Assembly: GCA_003175915.1 (NCBI GenBank) | Contig: PSRH01000237.1 | Span: forward strand, 1-5,790 | DNA: 5,790 nt | Reading direction: 5' to 3' | DNA from: Candidatus Melainabacteria bacterium | GTDB lineage: Bacteria; Cyanobacteriota; Vampirovibrionia; Obscuribacterales; Obscuribacteraceae | Part shown: positions 1 through 5,632 of the stretch, piece by piece | Layout: each line of letters begins with the position of its first letter | How positions within the stretch are numbered: the stretch's first letter is position 1 | Program-made: the position numbers and the translations under genes | Notes under the pieces: generated by a model | What the model was told of the DNA's origin: nothing | Seen by the model: the letters and a program-made list of their open reading frames with translations, nothing else | Databases searched by the model: none

Positions 1-1283
1 GTGATTGCCCGTTCTCCCTGATCTAATTCTGTTACTTCCGCCCAGATCTGGCGGTGGGGTACAACTGTCAACAAAACCCCCAGAATGATGAAACCAAATG
101 CGGTGAATGTCACTGCCAGCCCCGGGTCGCACTTATATTGCAATCCTGTGATCGGGACGGCCTCGACGTAGCGCACCACGACGCTACCGAGAGCCACTTT
201 TTTGCCAGGCTGTACCTCAGCCAAAAGCCTCGGCGATTGCCAATCCGGCCGTTTGGCGAATATTCTTAAGGGGGCTTTTTGATTGCGCACGGAAAAGATC
301 AAAACTGAGTCCTCGGCAAGAGGAAGAAAGGTGGCATAGAGTTTGCCCATAGGTCTCAGGTTGAGTTGGCGCTTGTGTCCATTGAACTCCAGTTGTAGTT
401 CACCCAACCCCCAGCTCGATTGGTAAATGTCAACGCCCTGGTAGGAAAGCGGGTTGTTGACCGATATTTCTTCAGTTTTGATTTTTTTGCCCTGGTCGTC
501 GACTACACTGAGGCTGCTGTACCACTGTTTAGCCTCGCCGTTGTCATAGTCTTCTCGGCGGCTGCCATTGACCAATATTTTCCAGCTCGGCAATTTGCCC
601 AGCCAGGGATTGGCGTGCTGGGATTCGGCGAAGGACATTTGACTGCCAACCAGAATTGGTTGGAAGCCTGAAAACCCGGTCCAGGCCGTGATCGTGACAC
701 CAGCAAGCAAGGTAAGAAGACCAACGTGAGTGATGCTGGGAGCCAGGCGGCCAAATTTGCCGAATTCAGCTGTTAACTTCGGCCCGGTCCAAGAGACACT
801 ATAGTGTTGCTTTCTCAAATGATCAAAAAGCAATTGTTTGATTGCCTCAGGCTCGCCGGCAATCTCTCTCTGCCAAAAGAAAGGCAACTTGGCGATTTCC
901 CCTGCCTGCAAAACTGGCATCGGTCTAACTAAGAGGCGCAGTTTTGGAAAGACATGTTTCAGGCTTCCGACGATTATGTTGACTGTGAGCAAACCGATCA
1001 ACAGCAAAAACCAGTAAGAATGGAAAATGTCTGCCACATGCAGCTTGATCAAAATGGTGGCGAGGTCTGGCCCAAATGCTTCGATCACCTTTTCTTGACC
1101 GACTTGTGCTTCCTGCGGGCACCAGGCTCCGACAAGAACGGTGGCAGCCAAGAGAGAAAGGAGTAGAACGGTCAGCCGTACCGATGCAAACAAGAGCGTG
1201 AATGCCCTGAGAGAGGACGACAAAATCGCCTGTCCATTATTCCGTTGATTTGTGTCTGGCAGTGATGCTGTCTGGCTAGCCAT
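1..1283 (-). CDS. resB: Cytochrome c biogenesis protein ResB/Ccs1 (3' end beyond window)
   Basis: System II (Ccs) cytochrome c maturation protein; in this family ResB/Ccs1 works with CcsA/ResC to move haem across the cytoplasmic membrane and attach it to reduced apocytochrome c. Translating the minus strand gives 427 uninterrupted codons from ATG to the edge. Visible: TM1 about residues 28-53 after a short polar N-terminus, the family-typical segment LHVADIFHSYWF (81-92) leading into TM2 (88-106), TM3 (184-204) with a conserved-type histidine H186 (THVGLL), a large extracytoplasmic region (about 205-388) holding PLSYQGVDIYQSSWG, and CDPGLAVTF followed by TM4 (389-408) and HRQIWAEV, as at the usual ResB C-terminus. 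Cyanobacterial Ccs1 proteins are of similar length, so only a few residues should be missing. It is the second gene of an operon with the polyprenyl synthase. A ccsA partner could lie beyond the left edge, but this is not visible. The family call is firm; the role is known from the family. Confidence 0.93.
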   Translation of the reverse strand, partial: MASQTASLPDTNQRNNGQAILSSSLRAFTLLFASVRLTVLLLSLLAATVLVGAWCPQEAQVGQEKVIEAFGPDLATILIKLHVADIFHSYWFLLLIGLLTVNIIVGSLKHVFPKLRLLVRPMPVLQAGEIAKLPFFWQREIAGEPEAIKQLLFDHLRKQHYSVSWTGPKLTAEFGKFGRLAPSITHVGLLTLLAGVTITAWTGFSGFQPILVGSQMSFAESQHANPWLGKLPSWKILVNGSRREDYDNGEAKQWYSSLSVVDDQGKKIKTEEISVNNPLSYQGVDIYQSSWGLGELQLEFNGHKRQLNLRPMGKLYATFLPLAEDSVLIFSVRNQKAPLRIFAKRPDWQSPRLLAEVQPGKKVALGSVVVRYVEAVPITGLQYKCDPGLAVTFTAFGFIILGVLLTVVPHRQIWAEVTELDQGERAI

Positions 1284-1286
1284 GCA

Positions 1287-1293
1287 CTTCCTC
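1287..1293 (-). promoter_or_regulatory. Ribosome binding site of resB overlapping upstream stop codon
   Basis: On the minus strand GAGGAAG lies 3 bases before the resB ATG (6 bases from the GAGG core). It overlaps the TGA stop of the polyprenyl synthase (1294-1292). This supports the chosen resB start and suggests translational coupling of the two genes. Confidence 0.8.
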
Positions 1294-2323
1294 AGTTGAT
1301 TCTGGTGAGAACGTAATCGACCAGGCCCGCTAACGAATCTCGATAACCGGATGCAGGTATGGCGACTAAGGACTCAATACTTTCGCGAGCATACTTGTGG
1401 GCCATCTCTAGCGTTGCTTCCACACCGCCATGTTCTTTGATCAGGTTGATCGCTTCTTGCGAGCCCTCGTCGCTGACAATCGCTCTGGTTTTGATGAGCT
1501 CCACGATTTTTCCACTAGCCCGATCTTGACGCTCTAAGACAAACAAGGCCGGAGCTGTCACGATACCACTGCGTAAATCGCTTCCCGGCTGCTTGCCAAG
1601 CTGATCGCTTGTGCCTACTACGTCCAGCAGATCATCAATGATTTGGAAACAGATGCCTAATTTCAAACCATAAACTTTCAGTGTTTCGATGATCGCATCC
1701 TGAGCACCGTTCAGGATGGCACCACTATGGCTGCCGGCTGCGAACAACGAGGCGGTTTTGGCAATCGTCTTACGCAAGTATTCATCCCAATTTACCGAAG
1801 TTGTGAATTGTTGCTTCATTTGGCGTAATTCACCGGCGCATAAATCGCCCAAAACGCGGCCGTAAATACCGACTATGACTGGATTCATGATTCGAGCCAG
1901 ACAAATAGACGCCTGAGCGAAAAGCAGGTCGCCCATGAGCACGGCGATTCTATCGTTGAAACGGCGGTTGACTGTCTCAGTGCCGCGTCTTAAGGAGGCA
2001 CCATCAATAACGTCGTCGTGAACCAGGCTGGCCGTATGAATCAGTTCAGTAAGGACAGCCAGAATTATGTGTACTTGGCCGAACTCCTGCCCTTTCGCCA
2101 AGGTCGCTCTCGAGCATAGCAAGGCGAGAGCCGGTCGAATGCGTTTACCACCGGCACTAAATATCTGCGCCAAAAGCTCGGTAATGAAGGGATTGTCATC
2201 TATCAAGTTGGAAGACAAAAGTGCTTCGACGTGAGCGACATCGGCTCTGACCGGATCGACAAGTTTGCTTAAATCGCTATTGGCATTAAGGGTAGAAGTG
2301 CTTGGACTGGAAGCTTGAATCAT
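1292..2323 (-). CDS. sds: Long-chain all-trans polyprenyl diphosphate synthase (solanesyl-type)
   Basis: Adds isopentenyl diphosphate units to an allylic diphosphate to build the long prenyl tail of a respiratory quinone. In the 343-residue product: GGKRIRP (58-64, substrate binding), first aspartate-rich motif DDVID (103-107) followed by RR (112-113), GDLLF (131-135), KT (189-190), second aspartate-rich motif DDLLD (230-234), and GSDLRSG (247-253) followed by TAPALFVLE. The residue five places before the first motif is a small alanine (HTASLVHDD), as in medium- and long-chain enzymes rather than short-chain synthases that carry a bulky residue there. Length is normal for the family (about 320-340). 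I chose ATG at 2323, preceded by a weak GAAGAA; an in-frame TTG at 2380 would add 19 residues but has no ribosome binding site, and the extra residues look non-conserved. It is first gene of the operon with resB. Exact chain length (C40-C50) cannot be read from sequence; the symbol is by family resemblance. Confidence 0.92.
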   Translation of the reverse strand: MIQASSPSTSTLNANSDLSKLVDPVRADVAHVEALLSSNLIDDNPFITELLAQIFSAGGKRIRPALALLCSRATLAKGQEFGQVHIILAVLTELIHTASLVHDDVIDGASLRRGTETVNRRFNDRIAVLMGDLLFAQASICLARIMNPVIVGIYGRVLGDLCAGELRQMKQQFTTSVNWDEYLRKTIAKTASLFAAGSHSGAILNGAQDAIIETLKVYGLKLGICFQIIDDLLDVVGTSDQLGKQPGSDLRSGIVTAPALFVLERQDRASGKIVELIKTRAIVSDEGSQEAINLIKEHGGVEATLEMAHKYARESIESLVAIPASGYRDSLAGLVDYVLTRIN

Positions 2324-2424
2324 GAGTGTTTCTTCGTTGTCATGTGATCGCAAGGGCGATCCAGGCGCATTTTGTGACAATGGCGGTGGATTTGTAAGAC
2401 CACACTATTTATGTTCGAGGACAA

Positions 2425-2433
2425 ATTATGCCA
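2425..2433 (-). promoter_or_regulatory. Candidate extended -10 promoter for sds-resB
   Basis: On the minus strand TGGCATAAT matches an extended -10 (TGn plus CATAAT, 5 of 6 to TATAAT). No good -35 is seen at 16-18 bases. Transcription from here would give a leader of about 95 bases to the ATG at 2323. Based on motif only. Confidence 0.3.
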
Positions 2434-2470
2434 GAGGTTGCGAAGAACCCGGCAGGCAATGTAAGCATTT

Positions 2471-2490
2471 GTACTAATTCGTACTATACT
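2471..2490 (+). promoter_or_regulatory. Candidate promoter/operator of the AbiTii-like gene
   Basis: TATACT (2485-2490) is a good -10 hexamer, about 45 bases before the gene. Two copies of GTACTA (2471-2476 and 2481-2486) start exactly 10 bases apart, the second overlapping the -10. Because GTAC is itself palindromic, this spacing on one helix face could form an operator. No convincing -35 is present, which would fit a promoter needing an activator, or a chance match. Confidence 0.35.
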
Positions 2491-2520
2491 CAGTTGAAGC
2501 GGGACGCTGAATACTGAAGC

Positions 2521-2526
2521 AGAGGA
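2521..2526 (+). promoter_or_regulatory. Ribosome binding site deciding a TTG start
   Basis: AGAGGA lies 9 bases before TTG at 2536. The reading frame is closed upstream by a TGA at 2515-2517, and no ATG or GTG lies between that stop and 2536, so TTG is the only reasonable start for this gene. Confidence 0.7.
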
Positions 2527-2535
2527 TGGTCAAGA

Positions 2536-3018
2536 TTGTCCGAGATAAGCGGGAAACTCAAGCGCGGCGAAATATCGATCAGTGACGCAATCGTAAAGAC
2601 TTTACCAGAGCTTCGTGGGAAGGTGCCGGACGAGACATTGATCTGGTTGGCAAGCGAACTTCAGGGCTACTCGAATTCACTGCACTTCTACCAGAACAAC
2701 AATCATGGTCTTCCCACTCATCGCGTCGTCAAAGGCAAGCTAAGATTAATGGACACAAGCGGCAAGCTTAGTGATCTCCAGCACACTTATGCCAGTAGAG
2801 GCCAATATTTCTTGGGTGCTCCCATCGCCTGGCTGGAGGAGTCTGCCAAGCTACCGGGCGAGTTAGTTCTTGTCGAATTGCCGGATTTGACCAGCTTAAT
2901 TACTGCCGGTCGCGGCAATGTTGCCTGTGAGTGCACAAAAGATCAGCTCAAGCTGGTGCTATCAATAGTCCGGGGTAGGGTTCTGGAGGTAATGAACCTA
3001 ACCACCTCCAACAACTAG
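2536..3018 (+). CDS. Small AbiTii-domain-like protein (possible phage defence)
   Basis: A 160-residue soluble protein with no signal peptide or membrane segment. Its pattern resembles the AbiTii domain, a family named for predicted abortive infection or toxin-antitoxin roles: N-terminal helix (ISISDAIVKTL, 13-23), then WLASELQGY (37-45), LPTHRVVKGKL (59-69) starting a strand region, PIAWLEE (96-102), and a closing helix VLSIVRGRVLEVMNL (141-155). The domain fills the whole protein, with no fused effector or second domain. Start is TTG with a good ribosome binding site. It stands alone: the genes on either side are metabolic, the sds-resB operon is divergent, and the next plus-strand gene is about 390 bases away, so no antitoxin partner is visible. 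That it is a real gene is well supported; the domain call is recognised from memory of the pattern, and the biological function is unproven even for the family. Confidence 0.68.
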   Translation: MSEISGKLKRGEISISDAIVKTLPELRGKVPDETLIWLASELQGYSNSLHFYQNNNHGLPTHRVVKGKLRLMDTSGKLSDLQHTYASRGQYFLGAPIAWLEESAKLPGELVLVELPDLTSLITAGRGNVACECTKDQLKLVLSIVRGRVLEVMNLTTSNN

Positions 3019-3408
3019 GCTGGCTTGCCCAATTCGAAAGATTGTCGGGTTGGCTTGACCGTTGACCTTATCCTTGGTTGGTTGCCTGATTATTAGCCAA
3101 TTTTGGGCGATGGGCAGCTGGATCTCAGCAAGTGAATAAATATCAATAGGCAGACCGGAGAGCAGTCACCTCACTATTTCAGGCTTTTGGGAACAGGCAA
3201 TTTGGCTGGCAATTTTTTGGATTATCTTTAAGCTAGCGACGATTATGTTTGTGCCTTTTGTGGGTAAAAATTGCCCGGTAGGCTCTGTTGTTCCCCTGTG
3301 CTAGACTAATTTCCAAGCACTTAAGATCGAGGACTTATTCCGCTTTCGAGCCAGGGAACGCCTGACGGTTTTAATGGATAATGAGACGCTCTTTTAGGTA
3401 ACAATATC
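3019..3408. other. 390-base intergenic region with no supported gene
   Basis: No credible coding frame, tRNA or recognised structured RNA is seen. Small features: near-identical direct repeats TGGCTTGCCC (3021-3030) and TGGCTTGACC (3051-3060), starting 30 bases apart; a direct repeat of GGCAATTT (3196-3203 and 3208-3215) ending in a run of six T but without a GC-rich hairpin; and a seven-codon frame MDNETLF (3374-3397) just before the acyltransferase gene. No clear terminator follows the AbiTii-like gene. Confidence 0.6.
3299..3307 (+). promoter_or_regulatory. Weak extended -10 candidate for the acyltransferase gene
   Basis: TGCTAGACT resembles an extended -10 (TGn plus TAGACT, 4 of 6 to TATAAT), about 100 bases before the gene. 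No -35 is found at normal spacing. Offered only because the gap must hold a promoter if the gene is transcribed separately. Confidence 0.2.
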
Positions 3409-4281
3409 TTGGAAAAAATTGGTGACGACCACTCGGTTAGTTCAGAACCTGGCAAAAGTCGAGGTTTTTCATTCTCCTGGCTGACGCGCCATCGCTGGAA
3501 TGTTCTGGACATGATAAACGTGGTTGGTCGGGGCTCGGTCCCTACCTACCTTTTCTACGACGTCGATATGACCTGGGCTGAGACGCTGAGAGCTCGCCTC
3601 TGTGCTCTCGGTCACAAGACGACGGTGACGGCCATTTTGCTTAAAGCTATCGGAGTGGCTCAGCGCAGCCATCCTCTAAGCCGTACCGCTCTCTTACCTG
3701 GTGGTCGTACGGCTATGCTACACAAGATTATCGCTGGGTTTACGGTCGAGCGTTTCGTTGATAACCAGCCGGCTGTCTATTTTGGGGCGATTGAGCAACC
3801 TGATTCCAAGCCGGTCACCGAGATTGCCAGCGAGTTACGCTCATACAGTGATGATGAAATAGGGTCGGTTCCCCAATTGGACATTCAACATCGCTTTAAT
3901 CACATGCCCTGGCTTTTCCGCCGTTTCATGCTCTTTCTGGGTATTTGCTTTCCGGCTGTCAGACTGCGTTATATGGGAGCCACGTTTGGCTTAAGCTCCC
4001 TCGGTAAATTTGGCTGCCGGGTGGTTGTGCCGCCCTGCGTCAGTACTTCGACCTTCGGAGTGGGCACGGTTGAACCAAGACCGGTAGCCGTGAACGGCAG
4101 AGTCGAGATTCGCCCGATCATGTCCCTGGTTCTCAACTTCGACCATCGTGTCATCGACGGCGCTCCGGCAGCGCGGTTTATGCAGGAAGTCGTCAGGCTG
4201 ATTCAAGGCGGACTTGAGGAATACATAAGCGAGGAGTTGGAGAAGCTTTCTCGCGGACAATTGGCTCCAGCCACCGCTTAG
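3409..4281 (+). CDS. Stand-alone 2-oxoacid dehydrogenase-type acyltransferase (E2 catalytic domain)
   Basis: A 290-residue protein matching the catalytic core of dihydrolipoamide acyltransferases (E2 of pyruvate and related dehydrogenases). Residues about 28-66 resemble the start of the core (RHRWNVLDM, then VPTYLFYDVDMT at 44-55); TFGLSSLGKFG (192-202) matches the active-site loop; PPCVSTSTFGVGTVEPRP is the usual following strand pair; and DHRVIDG (245-251) is the signature with catalytic H246 and D250, both intact. The core runs to about residue 275. The lipoyl domains and peripheral subunit-binding domain of normal E2 (usually over 400 residues) are absent, and no E1 or E3 gene is adjacent. 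It may act on a lipoyl domain supplied by another protein, or directly on a CoA thioester. A hydrophobic stretch (168-186) sits in the core. Start is TTG, weakly supported by AGGT 9 bases upstream; a TGA at 3382 closes the frame. Fold assignment is firm; substrate unknown. Confidence 0.87.
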   Translation: MEKIGDDHSVSSEPGKSRGFSFSWLTRHRWNVLDMINVVGRGSVPTYLFYDVDMTWAETLRARLCALGHKTTVTAILLKAIGVAQRSHPLSRTALLPGGRTAMLHKIIAGFTVERFVDNQPAVYFGAIEQPDSKPVTEIASELRSYSDDEIGSVPQLDIQHRFNHMPWLFRRFMLFLGICFPAVRLRYMGATFGLSSLGKFGCRVVVPPCVSTSTFGVGTVEPRPVAVNGRVEIRPIMSLVLNFDHRVIDGAPAARFMQEVVRLIQGGLEEYISEELEKLSRGQLAPATA

Positions 4282-4339
4282 AAAGATTCTTTGCCAGAGG
4301 TGTTCTCCGTTCTAGTGGCGGGCTTTGGTCCGTCTGACC
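4282..4339. other. Convergent gap without clear terminator
   Basis: Fifty-eight bases separate the stops of two converging genes. AAAGATTCTTT (4282-4292) is a short symmetrical repeat and GGTC-CGTCT-GACC (starting near 4327, reaching the minus-strand stop) is a weak 4-bp hairpin. Neither has a T-run, so no rho-independent terminator can be called for either gene. Confidence 0.5.
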
Positions 4340-5581
4340 TTAGACCCAGCTCCAGTGCATTCTGGCTGGCACGATCCAACCGGCTTTGGTGAGAGCGTCT
4401 TCGATTGTCACTGCATCAGTTCTGCAGGATTGCAGGATAGCCACCGCCTGGTCGGCCGAGAGGATGCCTTCTTTGAACAGGGAATAGCAGCGCAGGGCTT
4501 TGTATAAGCAGGTTTCGGGAATCAAGCTGGCAGCCATAAGGCGTTTGCCAGTTTTAATAGGCGTCTCCTCGCCATCCGCGAGGGCGGCCTGCACGGCTTC
4601 CTTAGTTTGCAGACCTGATTCCACGACCAGATCGCCTAAGCTGAGCTGCCTTTGTGGTACTTGCGGGGGTGGTTGCAGTTCGGCAATAGCCTGATAGACG
4701 GAGACCCCGGTGGCCTTCACTTGCTTGAGGGCTTCGGCCGCCTGGAAGGGTTTGAGATGGCTGCCTACCATATCCAGTATTGAACAAGCTGCCTCGAGCA
4801 ATGAAGGCGTGATCAAATTATTGTCGAGCATCACTTGTCCGAAAGATTTATCAAGGCAAAGACTGATCTCCAGGCAGTCGAATAGATCACTTTCCGAGAT
4901 CAATCCCGCCATTGCAATCAATTCGGAGATCTTGAGAGTCTCGCCTGAGCACTCGTTATACTCTCCTGATTCAAAAAGTACTTGAAGCACACCCACTCTT
5001 CGTTGCATGGCTGTCAGGATCGCTTGTTCACTTTGATGCCTGGCGATCTTCTCTTCCTTAACTAAAGCCAGAGCGGTCAAAACTTCTTGTAATGTCCAAC
5101 GCGTTATGTAGCGATTGACGAGCAAAGTGCGACCGATGGACATTTCCGAGTCGCCAGCCTGTTGGAGAACCTGCGTCGTTTGAGTGATTGTGATTAGCTT
5201 AGTGGCAACGAGAAGCTCAACCAGTGCGTTGGCCACTGCAGACATTGACTGAGTCCTGTGGACAACAGTACCGGTCACCTGGAGAGCGTCCTCAAACGGG
5301 ATGCCATTCTGCCGGGCAATTTGCACGGCTCTCAGGGCTAACTCCAGTTCAATTTCGCCGCTTGTGACCATTTGGTTGGCTTGAAGAGCAAGCTTTAAGT
5401 TCGTCTCACTTGTGCTCTTCAGCATCATTATTGCCTTGTCCAGCGGCACATCCAGGCGTTTTGCCGTCTGGGTCGCCTCGGCCAGCTTGGCTGAGTCAAT
5501 CATCCTGGCGCCCAATAAGAGCTGGGCGAGCGAATTCAACTTCTGGGATGACTGCGTTGTCGTGAATAGCTTTTCGGCCAA
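4340..5581 (-). CDS. Four-repeat all-helical protein of unknown function
   Basis: A 413-residue protein, apparently cytoplasmic: no signal peptide, membrane segment or catalytic motif. Nearly the whole length is four diverged tandem units of about 87 residues (18-104, 120-206, 218-302, 315-401). Each begins with a hydrophobic helix of the type LxxLLxxxxLI (LAQLLLGARMI, LVELLVATKLI, ISELIAMAGLI, LGDLVVESGL), continues with helices ending LxxAL, and closes with a QA-containing helix and an AL-type end, often followed by G. The unit resembles the small helical N-terminal domains of type II secretion/type IV pilus ATPases (GspE/MshE type), where 'LGELLVEAGLI' segments recur, but no ATPase domain follows; this resemblance is inference. 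A linker (303-312) is rich in P and Q. Start is TTG, with GAGGT 7 bases upstream. It is a lone minus-strand gene converging on the acyltransferase gene. A scaffold or protein-binding role is plausible but not shown. Confidence 0.85.
   Translation of the reverse strand: MAEKLFTTTQSSQKLNSLAQLLLGARMIDSAKLAEATQTAKRLDVPLDKAIMMLKSTSETNLKLALQANQMVTSGEIELELALRAVQIARQNGIPFEDALQVTGTVVHRTQSMSAVANALVELLVATKLITITQTTQVLQQAGDSEMSIGRTLLVNRYITRWTLQEVLTALALVKEEKIARHQSEQAILTAMQRRVGVLQVLFESGEYNECSGETLKISELIAMAGLISESDLFDCLEISLCLDKSFGQVMLDNNLITPSLLEAACSILDMVGSHLKPFQAAEALKQVKATGVSVYQAIAELQPPPQVPQRQLSLGDLVVESGLQTKEAVQAALADGEETPIKTGKRLMAASLIPETCLYKALRCYSLFKEGILSADQAVAILQSCRTDAVTIEDALTKAGWIVPARMHWSWV
4379..5530 (-). 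repeat. Four tandem coding repeats of about 87 codons
   Basis: At the protein level the units lie at 5270-5530, 4964-5224, 4676-4930 and 4379-4639 (first to fourth in the protein). Start-to-start distances are 102, 98 and 97 residues. They share a hydrophobic pattern and few identical residues, and no DNA-level similarity is obvious, so duplication is old. Confidence 0.75.
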
Positions 5582-5588
5582 TGGCGAT

Positions 5589-5593
5589 ACCTC
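5589..5593 (-). promoter_or_regulatory. Ribosome binding site deciding a TTG start
   Basis: GAGGT on the minus strand, 7 bases before TTG at 5581. No in-frame ATG or GTG has comparable support, and the next residues MAEKLF lead directly into the repeat protein. Confidence 0.7.
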
Positions 5594-5607
5594 AAATGCG
5601 TTGTGGA

Positions 5608-5632
5608 ACGTCCTTCTTGGAGGAAAGGACGT
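5608..5632 (-). promoter_or_regulatory. Perfect 8-bp hairpin in the leader of the repeat protein gene
   Basis: On the minus strand ACGTCCTT and AAGGACGT form a perfect stem around a 9-base loop, TCCTCCAAG. It lies 26 bases before the start codon. The loop carries CCTCC, complementary to ribosome binding sites, and its CCTC could pair with the GAGG of this gene's own site. No T-run follows, so it is not a normal terminator. It could be a leader regulatory hairpin or an operator if transcription starts downstream. Confidence 0.5.

Noticed and set aside
503..754. Open frames on both strands inside resB
   Set aside because: The continuous 427-codon ResB frame explains the region; the others are shadows without recognisable content.
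2324..2380. TTG at 2380 as start of the polyprenyl synthase (19 extra residues)
   Set aside because: No ribosome binding site precedes it (CCACCGCCA only), and the added residues lie outside the conserved fold. ATG at 2323 gives a normal-length enzyme.
3196..3220. Terminator candidate ending in six T
   Set aside because: The preceding bases form a direct repeat (GGCAATTT twice), not an inverted repeat, so no stable hairpin precedes the T-run.
3991..4260. Minus-strand frame of 89 codons inside the acyltransferase gene
   Set aside because: It lies opposite a clearly recognised catalytic domain, and its own translation shows no family pattern.
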